64,000 nucleotides of DNA from Prauserella muralis (lineage in GTDB: Bacteria; Actinomycetota; Actinomycetes; Mycobacteriales; Pseudonocardiaceae): contig NZ_MASW01000002.1 of the NCBI RefSeq assembly GCF_003202285.1, positions 1,426,001 through 1,490,000 of the forward strand, in the 5' to 3' direction. Positions 25,148 through 32,761 of this stretch are shown here, in pieces. The notes under the pieces are model-generated. The model made no database searches. It saw nothing but the letters and a program-made list of their open reading frames with translations, and had not been told where the DNA came from. Position 1 is the stretch's first letter. Each line of letters opens with the position of its first letter. The translations under genes were made by a program, and so were the position numbers.

Positions 25148-26238
25148 CGCCTGGCCCGCACGGCGGCGGCCAGCTCGGTCAGCAGCTCGGCGGTGGTCGG
25201 CCAGTCGACACACGCGTCGGTGATGCTCTGCCCGTAGGTCAGCTCGCCGGACCTGCCGAGCGTGAGCTCCTGCCTGCCGCCCTCCAGGAAGCTCTCGATC
25301 ATCAGTCCGGTGATGCCGCGCTCGCCCGCGCCGATCCGTTCCGCGAGCTCGGCGACGACCCCGGCCTGCCGGAGGTGGTCCTTGCCGCTGTTTCCGTGGC
25401 TGGCGTCGATGAGCGTGCGCTCCGGCAGCCCGGCCTTGCGCAGCAGGGCGAGGGTGCCCGCCACGGTCTCGGCGTCGTAGTTGGGGCCTGCGCTGCTGCC
25501 GCGCAGGATGACGTGGCAGTCGGGGTTGCCCGACGTGGTGACCAGCGCGGCGAGCCCGTCGGCGTTGATGCCGGGGAAGACATGGCTCGCGGCGGCGGCG
25601 CGGACGGCGTCGACGGCCACCTGCACGTCGCCCTCGGTGGAGTTCTTGACGCCCACCGGCATCGACAGCGCGCTGCACAGCTGGCGGTGCACCTGGCTGG
25701 CCGCGGTGCGCGCGCCGATGGATCCCCAGCTGACGGTGTCGGCGATGTACTGCGGCGTGATCGGGTCGAGGAACTCGCAGCCCACCGGCAAGCCCAGCGC
25801 GGTGATGTCGAGCAGCAGCTGCCTGGCCAGCCGCAGCCCGGCGTTGACGGCGAAGCTGCCGTCCAGGCGCGGGTCGTTGATGAGGCCCTTCCAGCCGAGC
25901 GTGGTGCGGGGCTTTTCGAAGTACACCCGCATCACGATGTGCACCTGGTCGCGCAGCCGCTCGGCGTGCTCGGCAAGCCTGCGCGCGTAGTCGAGCGCGG
26001 CGCCCGGGTCGTGCACCGAACAGGGGCCGACCACCACCAGCAGCCTGTCGTCGCGCCCGTCGAGGATGTCGACGGTGTCGGCGCGGCCCTGGACGACGGT
26101 CTTGGCGGCCGCGGCGTCGATCGGGTGCTCCTGGCGCAGCAGGGCGGGGGAGAGCAGGGGACTGAGGCTCGTGGTCCGCTGGTTGTCCAGGAGCTGCGCG
26201 GGATCGGCGACGTCCGCGGGACCTGCGGTGAGTGACAT
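25144..26238 (-). CDS. Class I DAHP synthase (AroF/G/H type)
   Basis: 364 aa from the ATG at 26238, with AAGGAAG 8 nt upstream. It condenses phosphoenolpyruvate and erythrose 4-phosphate, the first step of the shikimate pathway. Class I motifs are clear: VVGPCSVHDPGAALDYA, MRVYFEKPRTTLGWKGLINDP, LPVGCEFLDPITPQYIAD, RGSSAGPNYD and DASHGNSGKDH. Metal-ligand residues (Cys in GPCSVHD, His in DASHGN, Glu in IESFLEGG, Asp in ITDACVDW) are present. Upstream is a leader peptide rich in Tyr, Phe and Trp, so expression is probably controlled by aromatic amino acid supply. Its stop codon overlaps that of the exoribonuclease. Confidence 0.96.
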   Translation of the reverse strand: MSLTAGPADVADPAQLLDNQRTTSLSPLLSPALLRQEHPIDAAAAKTVVQGRADTVDILDGRDDRLLVVVGPCSVHDPGAALDYARRLAEHAERLRDQVHIVMRVYFEKPRTTLGWKGLINDPRLDGSFAVNAGLRLARQLLLDITALGLPVGCEFLDPITPQYIADTVSWGSIGARTAASQVHRQLCSALSMPVGVKNSTEGDVQVAVDAVRAAAASHVFPGINADGLAALVTTSGNPDCHVILRGSSAGPNYDAETVAGTLALLRKAGLPERTLIDASHGNSGKDHLRQAGVVAELAERIGAGERGITGLMIESFLEGGRQELTLGRSGELTYGQSITDACVDWPTTAELLTELAAAVRARR

Positions 26239-26259
26239 CGGGTGGCTTCCTTTCCGCAA

Positions 26260-26301
26260 GCCGGCCCGTGTGCTCCGCCGAGCCGGCTTGTCGTCCGGCT
26301 C
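26260..26301 (-). promoter_or_regulatory. Pairing elements of the DAHP synthase leader RNA
   Basis: In the leader RNA a 7-bp hairpin forms from 26295-26301 (GAGCCGG) and 26280-26286 (CCGGCTC) with an 8-nt loop. Just downstream, ACGGGCCGGC at 26260-26269 is perfectly complementary over 10 bp to 26346-26355 inside the leader peptide gene, immediately after its aromatic codons. The downstream arm lies about 7 nt before the AAGGAAG ribosome binding site. These elements could switch with ribosome position. The exact mechanism (termination or translation) is not decided by sequence. Confidence 0.6.
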
Positions 26302-26315
26302 GAGGTGGATGGTGG

Positions 26316-26381
26316 TCAGCGCACGGCGTCGCCGACCGGCCCACCACGGGCCGGCCTGCTAAACCAGAAATAGCGCTGCAC
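26316..26381 (-). CDS. Aromatic leader peptide of DAHP synthase
   Basis: A 21-aa frame, starting MQRYFWFSRPARGG, with Tyr-Phe-Trp-Phe at positions 4-7. It runs from a GTG at 26381 to a TGA at 26316, 78 nt before the DAHP synthase ATG. TAGAGT (26389-26394) ends 7 nt before the GTG and there is no Shine-Dalgarno sequence, so the leader is probably translated from a leaderless mRNA. Runs of the regulated amino acid in a short leader are the hallmark of ribosome-mediated attenuation. DAHP synthase makes the common precursor of Tyr, Phe and Trp, which fits. Confidence 0.75.
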   Translation of the reverse strand: MQRYFWFSRPARGGPVGDAVR

Positions 26382-26487
26382 GGCGGCGACTCTAACAGAC
26401 CCGCACCGCACCTGCACCGATCAAGTGCGCTCCCGCTAGGCTGGCGGCGAGAAGTGTGATGCAGGACAAACGCGGAGGTTTGATCTG

Positions 26488-27513
26488 ATGCGAGTCGGTG
26501 TGCTGACCGGCGGCGGCGACTGCCCAGGGCTCAACGCCGTGATCAGGGCGGTCGTGCTCAAGGGCATCGAGATGCACGGCTGGGAGATCGTCGGCTTCCG
26601 CAACGGGTGGCGCGGCCCGCTCACGGGGGACAGCAAGCCGCTCGGCCGCGACGACGTCGAGGGCATCCTCACCCGCGGCGGCACCATCCTCGGCTCCTCC
26701 CGCACCAACCCGTACAAGGAGGAGAACGGCCCGGAGCGGATCAAGGCGGTGCTGGCCGAGCAGGGGGTCGACGCGCTCGTCGCGATCGGCGGTGAGGACA
26801 CGCTCGGGGTCGCCAAGCGCCTCACCGACGAGGGGATCAACGTCGTCGGCGTGCCGAAGACGATCGACAACGACCTGGCGGCCACGGACTACACGTTCGG
26901 CTTCGACACCGCCGTGCACATCGCGACGGAGGCCATCGACCGGCTGCACACCACGGCCGAGTCGCACCACCGCGCACTCGTGGTCGAGGTGATGGGCAGG
27001 CACGCGGGCTGGATCGCCCTGCACTCCGGCCTCGCCGGTGGCGCGAGCGTGATCCTCGTGCCGGAGCGGCCGTTCGCCGTCGAGAAGGTCGTCGAGTGGG
27101 TGGAGCGCCGGTTCGAGCGCGAGTACGCGCCGATCATCGTCGTCGCCGAGGGCGCGTTGCCCGAGGGTGGCGCCGAGGTGCTGCAGAGCGGCGAGAAGGA
27201 CGCGTTCGGCCACGTCCGGCTCGGCGGGGTCGGCACGTGGCTGGCCGAGGAGATCGCCGAGCGCACCGGCAAGGAGTCGCGGGCCGTGGTGCTCGGGCAC
27301 ACCCAGCGCGGTGGCACGCCGACGGCCTACGACCGGGTGCTCGCCACGCGGTTCGGCCTGCACGCCGTCGATGCCGTGCACGACGGCGACTTCGGGGTGA
27401 TGGTGGCGCTGCGCGGCACGGACATCGTGCGGGTGAAGCTGGCCGAGGCGACCGCCGAGCTCAAGACGGTGCCGGCGGAGCGCTACGCCGAGGCCGAGGT
27501 CTTCTTCGGCTGA
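26488..27513 (+). CDS. pfkA: 6-phosphofructokinase, PPi-type active site (group III)
   Basis: 341 aa with GGAGGT upstream of the ATG. Motifs TGGGDCPGLNAVIRA, GGEDT and PKTIDND are present. In E. coli numbering, residues 104 and 124 are Gly in ATP-dependent enzymes; here they are Asp104 and Lys124, the combination linked to pyrophosphate use. Amycolatopsis methanolica is known for a PPi-dependent enzyme of this group, while a Streptomyces member uses ATP, so the donor is not certain. It catalyses the fructose 6-phosphate to fructose 1,6-bisphosphate step. It is divergent from the DAHP synthase leader. Confidence 0.95.
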   Translation: MRVGVLTGGGDCPGLNAVIRAVVLKGIEMHGWEIVGFRNGWRGPLTGDSKPLGRDDVEGILTRGGTILGSSRTNPYKEENGPERIKAVLAEQGVDALVAIGGEDTLGVAKRLTDEGINVVGVPKTIDNDLAATDYTFGFDTAVHIATEAIDRLHTTAESHHRALVVEVMGRHAGWIALHSGLAGGASVILVPERPFAVEKVVEWVERRFEREYAPIIVVAEGALPEGGAEVLQSGEKDAFGHVRLGGVGTWLAEEIAERTGKESRAVVLGHTQRGGTPTAYDRVLATRFGLHAVDAVHDGDFGVMVALRGTDIVRVKLAEATAELKTVPAERYAEAEVFFG

Positions 27514-27526
27514 CGAGCGCGCAGCC

Positions 27527-27633
27527 TCGCGAGTCCTGCACTCAGGTCCGCGAGTTCTGCACTCAGGTCCGCGAGTTCTGCGTTCCGGGACGCGCGAACG
27601 CAGAACTCGCGGGCCGGGACGCAGGACTCGCGG
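27527..27633. repeat. Second 21-bp repeat array, direct plus inverted copies
   Basis: Three direct 21-bp units start at 27527, 27548 and 27569 (core CGCGAGTTCTGC; CGCGAGTCCTGC in unit 1). Two inverted copies follow, ending at 27612 and 27633. CCGCGAGTTCTGCGTTC (27569-27585) and its exact reverse complement (27596-27612) form a 17-bp stem with a 10-nt loop. It lies between the convergent pfkA and DUF4345 genes and could end transcription from both. Same family as 501-584. Confidence 0.85.
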
Positions 27634-27637
27634 GCGC

Positions 27638-28003
27638 TCACGCCGCGGCGAACAGCAACCCCGCCGCGACCGCTTCGATCGCGCCGTAGAACCAGATGGG
27701 GTAGAACGCCGTCGGCGCGTCGGCCAGCCGGGACACCACTCGGCCGAGCGCCATCCCGGCCAGCGCGGCGCCCACCGCGAGGACGGCACCCGGCCTCAGC
27801 CCGCCGACGTCCAGGGCGCACAGGGTCAGCAGGACGGCGATCGCCAGGCCGAACCCGCCGTAGACGGCCCGCACCTCGGAGCGGCTCTCCGGGCTGTCGG
27901 CCACCAGCCGGAACGGGCGGACGAGCGCGGCGGGGGCGGCGAGCGCGTAGCCGCCCATGCCCAGGAAGAAGACGGCCACGGCGACGATCACCACGGTGGA
28001 CAC
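27638..28003 (-). CDS. DUF4345-like small membrane protein
   Basis: 121 aa from the GTG at 28003, with GAGGA 6 nt upstream (a GTG two codons earlier lacks spacing). Four hydrophobic segments are visible, for example TVVIVAVAVFFLGMGGYALAAP and YPIWFYGAIEAVAAGLLFAAA, with the RSEVRAVYGGFGLAIAVLL loop typical of DUF4345. Function unknown. It is divergent from an AraC-type regulator, 38 bp apart, which may control it. Confidence 0.82.
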   Translation of the reverse strand: MSTVVIVAVAVFFLGMGGYALAAPAALVRPFRLVADSPESRSEVRAVYGGFGLAIAVLLTLCALDVGGLRPGAVLAVGAALAGMALGRVVSRLADAPTAFYPIWFYGAIEAVAAGLLFAAA

Positions 28004-28041
28004 GGACACTCCTCGAAGCCGGTCGGACAGGGAAGGCCAGC

Positions 28042-28824
28042 ATGACCGCACCGCAGGGACCGGCGCTTCCGGAAACGTGCTGCGCCACCCTGTGGCTGTG
28101 GCCTGGCCAGGCGCTGTACTCGGGTCCGTCGTTGCGGCTCGACCCGCACAGCGGCTCGGTGTCCTGTCTGGCCGTCGGCGCCGACGCGCCGTTCACCGTG
28201 CACGCCGACGGGCACGGTGGACGCACCGTGCGCAGCGCGCTCGTCGGCCCGCGGCTGCGGCACCGGGTCGTCGCGCACGGCAAGGCGATGGTGTTCTGCT
28301 ATCTCGATCCGGCGTCGGCAAGGGAACGGGCCTGCCGCGCCCAGCTCGCCGAGGAGCGGAACGGTCTCGGCCATGGCCACCGCGCGGAGGAGCGGCTGGC
28401 CGGCCTGGCCCCCGCACTCGGCGACCCCGCCGTGGCCGCGCAATGGCTGGACCTGGCCTGTCCGGCCGCACGCGACGGTATGGACCCGCGCATCGCCGCC
28501 GCGGCGTCGTCCCTGCGTGCGCACACCAGCCCCGCCGTGCCCGCCTCCGAGCTGGCCGCCGGGGCCGGGCTGTCGGTGTCCCGCTTTCTGCACCTGTTCC
28601 GCGAGCACACCGGCACCAGCTTCCGCCGTTACCGGCTGTGGGCACGCATGCTGCGGGCGGGCACGCTGCTCGCCGAAGGATCCGATCTCACCACCGCGGC
28701 CGCGGACGCCGGCTTCGCCAGCGCCTCGCATTTCAGCGACAGCTTCCACTCCCTGTTCGGGCTGGCACCCACCCGGCTGCTGGCCACCGGCGTGACCATC
28801 CGCGTCGCCGGACCACCCCCGTAA
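28042..28824 (+). CDS. AraC-family transcriptional regulator
   Basis: 260 aa. The C-terminal 100 residues hold two helix-turn-helix units: VPASELAAGAGLSVSRFLHLFREHTGTSFRRYRLWARM and DLTTAAADAGFASASHFSDSFHSLFGLAPT. The N-terminal domain has a cupin-like pattern and probably senses a ligand. GGGAAGG precedes the ATG. The short divergent gap to the DUF4345 gene suggests local control. A palindromic repeat element follows the stop codon. Confidence 0.9.
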   Translation: MTAPQGPALPETCCATLWLWPGQALYSGPSLRLDPHSGSVSCLAVGADAPFTVHADGHGGRTVRSALVGPRLRHRVVAHGKAMVFCYLDPASARERACRAQLAEERNGLGHGHRAEERLAGLAPALGDPAVAAQWLDLACPAARDGMDPRIAAAASSLRAHTSPAVPASELAAGAGLSVSRFLHLFREHTGTSFRRYRLWARMLRAGTLLAEGSDLTTAAADAGFASASHFSDSFHSLFGLAPTRLLATGVTIRVAGPPP

Positions 28825-28838
28825 CCGCAACGCGGGGG

Positions 28839-28925
28839 AGCTCCCCAATGCCACATTCGTAGCGTTGAACGCCACCAATGCGGCATTAGTAGCGTCCAGC
28901 GCCACCAATGCCGCATTGGGGAGCT
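28839..28925. repeat. 87-bp palindromic element, AATGCSGCATT family, copy 1
   Basis: Bounded by a perfect 12-bp inverted repeat, AGCTCCCCAATG (28839-28850) and CATTGGGGAGCT (28914-28925). Inside are repeated AATGC(C/G)GCATT-like cores and GCCACCAATG units. It lies 14 bp after the AraC stop codon. A second copy with the same ends and cores is at 44209-44291. It may serve as a terminator, but the shared design at two sites points to a dispersed repeat family. Confidence 0.8.
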
Positions 28926-28964
28926 TCGGAGGAAGCGTCGGGGGTGCCGGGTAGCGTGACTTTC

Positions 28965-29630
28965 GTGGGGTTCACGGGATTTGGTGAGTATGCGATCGAC
29001 TTCTTCGACGGCCTCGTCGTGGACAACTCGAAGTCGTACTGGGACGACAACCTGCACACGTACAAGGCCGACGTGCGGGCGCCGATGGAGGAACTGCTGG
29101 CCGAGCTGAGCCCCGAGTTCGGCGCCGGCTTCGGTGAGGGCAAGGTGTTCCGGCCCTATCGCGACGTGCGCTTCGCCAAGGACAAGACGCCCTACAAGAC
29201 CCATTGCGGCGCGGTGATCGAGCAGGGCAGGGGCGGCGGGGCGTACTACGTCGAGGTCGGGCCGGACGGGTTGCGTGCCGGCGGTGGCTGCTTCCACCTG
29301 GCGGCCGACCAGCTCGCCCGGTTCCGGCAGGCCGTCGACACCGATATCCACGGCGCCGCGCTCGAGCGCATCCTCGCGCAGCTGCGCCGGTCCGGCTGGA
29401 CGATCGCGGGCGACACGCTCAAGACTAGGCCACGCGGGTTCGCCGACGACCACCCCCGGCTCGAGCTGCTGCGGCATCGTTCGCTGTACGCGGTCCGCAC
29501 CTGGGAACCGGACGACGTGCTGCACGAGCGCCGGTGCCTCGATCGGGTGAGAAAGGCGTGGCGGCAGCTGCGGCCGTTCAACGAGTGGGCCCGCGACCAC
29601 GTGGGCGCCAGCGAGCTGCCCCGGCGCTGA
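28965..29630 (+). CDS. DUF2461 family protein
   Basis: 221 aa from the GTG at 28965. That start gives the family-typical opening MGFTGFGEYAIDFFDGL and lies 7 nt after TAGCGT (28952-28957), so it is probably leaderless. A start at 28944 with GGAGGAAG upstream is the alternative. Conserved DUF2461 segments are VDNSKSYWDDN, FRPYRDVRFAKDKTPYKTHCGA and the C-terminal LRPFNEWARDHV. The family (TIGR02453) is widespread but has no assigned activity. Confidence 0.88.
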   Translation: MGFTGFGEYAIDFFDGLVVDNSKSYWDDNLHTYKADVRAPMEELLAELSPEFGAGFGEGKVFRPYRDVRFAKDKTPYKTHCGAVIEQGRGGGAYYVEVGPDGLRAGGGCFHLAADQLARFRQAVDTDIHGAALERILAQLRRSGWTIAGDTLKTRPRGFADDHPRLELLRHRSLYAVRTWEPDDVLHERRCLDRVRKAWRQLRPFNEWARDHVGASELPRR

Positions 29631-29719
29631 CCACCGGCTCGTCCGCGGTGTGAAACGCGCGTTGCCAAACTTTCCTTAACGATCTCGGGATCGGTACAGA
29701 CGTGGGCGGTGTGAAGGTC

Positions 29720-29725
29720 TACGCT
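29720..29725 (+). promoter_or_regulatory. Candidate -10 of the pyruvate kinase gene (leaderless)
   Basis: TACGCT ends 8 nt before the GTG start and there is no purine-rich site in between. The same TACGCT-GTG spacing class recurs at 18510 and 63391. Confidence 0.45.
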
Positions 29726-29733
29726 GTGCAGAT

Positions 29734-31158
29734 GTGAGCCGACGAGCGAAGATCGTATGCACCCTCGGCCCGGCGACGGCGACGGCGGAGAAGGTCCGTG
29801 CGCTCGTCGAGGCCGGCATGGACGTGGCCCGGATGAACTTCAGCCATGGCAGTCATGGCGATCACAAGCAGGTCTACGACCTCATCCGCGACGCCGCGGC
29901 GGAGACCGGCCGCGCGGTCGGCATCCTCGCCGACCTGCAGGGTCCCAAGATCCGGCTCGGCACCTTCGCGGGCGGCCCCGTCGAGTGGCGCACGGGCGAC
30001 ACGGTGCGCATCACCGTCGAGGACGTCGCGGGCACCCATGACCGCGTCTCCACCACCTACAAGGGCCTGGCCAAGGACGCCAAGCCGGGCGACCGGCTGC
30101 TCGTCGACGACGGCAAGGTCGGCCTCGTCGTCGACCACGTCGAGGGCCCCGACGTGGTCTGCGAGGTCACCGAGGGTGGCGCCGTCAGCAACAACAAGGG
30201 CGTCTCGCTGCCCGGCATGGACGTGTCCGTGCCCGCGATGTCGGAGAAGGACATCGAGGACCTCGAGTTCGCGATGGAGCTCGGCGTCGACTTCGTGGCG
30301 CTGTCGTTCGTGCGCTCCCCGGCCGACATCGACCTCGTGCACCAGGTGATGGACCGCGTCGGCAAGGGCCGCGTGCCGGTCATCGCCAAGCTGGAGAAGC
30401 CCGAGGCCGTCTACAACCTCGAAGCCGTGGTGCTCGCCTTCGACGGCCTGATGGTCGCCCGCGGCGACCTCGGCGTCGAGCTGCCGCTGGAGCAGGTGCC
30501 GCTCGTGCAGAAGCGGGCCATCCAGATCGCCAGGGAGAACGCCAAGCCGGTCATCGTGGCGACCCAGATGCTCGACTCGATGATCAACAACTCCCGTCCC
30601 ACGCGCGCCGAGGCGTCCGACGTGGCCAACGCCGTGCTCGACGGCGCCGACGCGGTGATGCTCTCCGGGGAGACGAGCGTCGGCCGCTACCCGATCGAGA
30701 CGGTCGAGACGATGAGCCGGATCGTGCAGGCGGTCGAGGCCGACATGCCGTCCGTGCCGCCGCTGAGCCACGTGCCGCGCACCAAGCGCGGCGTGATCTC
30801 CTACGCCGCGCGCGACATCGGCGAACGGCTCAACGCCAAGGCGCTCGTGGCGTTCACGCAGTCCGGTGACACGGTCCGCAGGCTCGCGCGGTTGCACACC
30901 CGGCTGCCGCTGCTGGCGTTCACACCGCTGGAGAGCGTGCGCTGCCAGCTGGCCATGACGTGGGGCACCACCGCCCGCATCGTCCCGCACGCCGACTCCA
31001 CCGACCGGATGATCCAGCAGGTGGACCACGCGATGCTGGAGACCGGCCGCTACCAGCCCGGCGACCTGGTCGTGATCGTGGCGGGCTCGCCGCCGGGCAC
31101 GGTCGGATCCACCAACCTCATCCGGGTGCACCGCCTCGGTGAGGAAGACCTCGTCTAG
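29734..31158 (+). CDS. pyk: Pyruvate kinase
   Basis: 474 aa, the usual bacterial length. RRAKIVCTLGPAT at the N-terminus, ARMNFSHGSHGDH, ILADLQGPKIRLG, the active-site IAKLEKPEAVYNLE and GVELPLEQVPLVQK, and ATQMLDSMINNSRPTRAEASDVANAVLDGADAVMLSGETSVGRYP are all present. The C-terminal allosteric domain is complete. It makes pyruvate and ATP from phosphoenolpyruvate and ADP. With the nearby phosphofructokinase it supplies lower glycolysis in this window, though in separate transcription units. Confidence 0.98.
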   Translation: MSRRAKIVCTLGPATATAEKVRALVEAGMDVARMNFSHGSHGDHKQVYDLIRDAAAETGRAVGILADLQGPKIRLGTFAGGPVEWRTGDTVRITVEDVAGTHDRVSTTYKGLAKDAKPGDRLLVDDGKVGLVVDHVEGPDVVCEVTEGGAVSNNKGVSLPGMDVSVPAMSEKDIEDLEFAMELGVDFVALSFVRSPADIDLVHQVMDRVGKGRVPVIAKLEKPEAVYNLEAVVLAFDGLMVARGDLGVELPLEQVPLVQKRAIQIARENAKPVIVATQMLDSMINNSRPTRAEASDVANAVLDGADAVMLSGETSVGRYPIETVETMSRIVQAVEADMPSVPPLSHVPRTKRGVISYAARDIGERLNAKALVAFTQSGDTVRRLARLHTRLPLLAFTPLESVRCQLAMTWGTTARIVPHADSTDRMIQQVDHAMLETGRYQPGDLVVIVAGSPPGTVGSTNLIRVHRLGEEDLV

Positions 31159-31260
31159 GAGCCGCTTGCGCGGATGCCGGTACGGGGTGAGGCGTGATCG
31201 CGCGCACGTGTCGGCACGCCTGGCGGGCGCGCCGGAGGACGACAGTGTTGAATCTCGGGC

Positions 31261-32166
31261 ATGACTGAGCTGGCGAGGGAAGCCGCGTCGGGCCTCGACG
31301 CCGATGCGGGTGCCGGCGGGCAGCGGGTACTCGACCGGCTGGTGGCGCTGCTGGATCTCGAGAAGATCGAGGAGAACATCTACCGGGGCGTCAGCCCGCC
31401 CCACTCGCCGACGCGCGTGTTCGGCGGGCAGGTGGCGGGGCAGGCACTCGTCGCCGCCGGTCGCACCGTGCCCCCGGAACGCAAGGTCCACTCGCTGCAC
31501 GCGTACTTCATCCGCGGCGGCGACCCGAGGGTGCCGATCGTCTACGAGGTCGACCGCATCCGGGACGGCCGCTCGTTCACCACCCGCCGGGTCGTCGCCG
31601 TGCAGCACGGCAAGGCGATCTTCTCGCTGTCGGCGTCGTTCCAGCTGGAGGAGCGCGGCGTCGAGCACGCCGAGCCGATGCCGGACGTGCCCGATCCCGA
31701 GTCGCTGCCCACACTGGCCGAGCGCACCGCGGACTACGCCGACAAGCTCGGCCTGCGCACCCAGCCCCGGCCGATCGACATCCGCTACGTCAACGAGCCT
31801 CCGTGGGTCACGCGGGAGACCGGTGAGCGCCCCGGGCGCAACCAGGTGTGGATGCGTGCGGACGGCACCCTGCCCGACGATCAGTTGCTGCACGTCTGCG
31901 TGCTGACCTACGCCTCCGACATGACACTGCTCGACTCGGTGCTCGCCAGTCACGGTGTGTACTGGGAGCTGGACAAGGTGCTCGGCGCCAGCCTCGACCA
32001 CGCGCTGTGGTTCCACCGCCCGTTCCGCGCCGACGAGTGGTTCCTCTACGACAGCGGCTCGCCCACGGCCTCGGGAGCCCGCGGCCTGGCCACCGGCCGG
32101 TTCTTCTCCCGCGACGGCGGCCACATCGCCACCGTGGTGCAGGAGGGGCTCATCCGCGTGCTGTGA
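31261..32166 (+). CDS. tesB: Acyl-CoA thioesterase II (TesB)
   Basis: 301 aa. The double hot-dog layout is clear: RGVSPPHSPTRVFGGQVAGQALVAAGRTV and VHSLHAYFIRGGDPRVPIVYEVDRIRDGRSFTTRRV in the first half, and LTYASDMTLLDSVLASHG and SLDHALWFHRPFRADEWFLYDSGSP in the second. The catalytic Asp lies in the LTYASDMTLL segment. It hydrolyses medium- to long-chain acyl-CoA. It stands alone after pyruvate kinase and is followed by a convergent hypothetical gene. Confidence 0.96.
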   Translation: MTELAREAASGLDADAGAGGQRVLDRLVALLDLEKIEENIYRGVSPPHSPTRVFGGQVAGQALVAAGRTVPPERKVHSLHAYFIRGGDPRVPIVYEVDRIRDGRSFTTRRVVAVQHGKAIFSLSASFQLEERGVEHAEPMPDVPDPESLPTLAERTADYADKLGLRTQPRPIDIRYVNEPPWVTRETGERPGRNQVWMRADGTLPDDQLLHVCVLTYASDMTLLDSVLASHGVYWELDKVLGASLDHALWFHRPFRADEWFLYDSGSPTASGARGLATGRFFSRDGGHIATVVQEGLIRVL

Positions 32167-32194
32167 GGCGGACGTGGGCGGCGTTCGCCGCCGG

Positions 32195-32569
32195 TCAGCT
32201 CGCGAAGTGCAGGTTCGCCCCACTCCGCCGATGGTGGTGGTGCCGGGCGGCGGGCAGGGACGTGGTGGCATCCTCCTGTGCCGCGCCGAGGGCGAGTTGC
32301 GCGGCGAGATAGGCCCGGCACGGCAGCGGGCCGCGGCGGCGCATGGCGAACCACGACCGCCGCCCGTGGCACAGCTCGCAGTGACCGCTCGCGTCGAGCC
32401 GGTGCTCGGCGAGCACGGCGCGCAGCGCCTCCACGAGCCGGGCGCTGGTGCGCCGGGTGAACTCGGCCCCCAGCGGCGGCGTGGTGCCATCGAGACCACG
32501 GCTGATCTCGTCCAGCGTGCGGTGCACAGCTGCCTGCAGGGGGGTGACGATAGGGTCGCGCCCGGCCAC
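32195..32569 (-). CDS. Hypothetical protein with a CxxC motif
   Basis: 124 aa from a GTG at 32569 with GGAG 6 nt upstream. The middle contains GHCELCHGRRSWFAMRRRGPLPCRAYLAAQLALG, where CELCH plus a later Cys may bind zinc. The C-terminus has a run of five His or Arg residues. No family recognised. It is divergent from the XRE/DUF397 unit, a common setting for small accessory proteins in actinobacteria; a functional link is only suggested. Confidence 0.65.
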   Translation of the reverse strand: MAGRDPIVTPLQAAVHRTLDEISRGLDGTTPPLGAEFTRRTSARLVEALRAVLAEHRLDASGHCELCHGRRSWFAMRRRGPLPCRAYLAAQLALGAAQEDATTSLPAARHHHHRRSGANLHFAS

Positions 32570-32761
32570 GTCAGCTCCAGTATTTCAACTAGCGGAACAT
32601 CTCGACCATGAAGCAGACCGTGAGCCTACCTCGCGGATCGTGCAATTTGCAGTCCACCGATTGGGCATCATTTCGGAACCGGGCCGTACCCAGTGCGTCC
32701 CTCCGTGCGGAACCTGCTGGTTAGATGTGGGTTCGAGGGACAGGTGAACCGGAGGTGAGGC

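Noticed and set aside
32725..32745. T-arm-like GGTTCGAGG suggesting a tRNA
   Set aside because: No acceptor, D or anticodon stem can be built around it; it is in the leader of the XRE gene.
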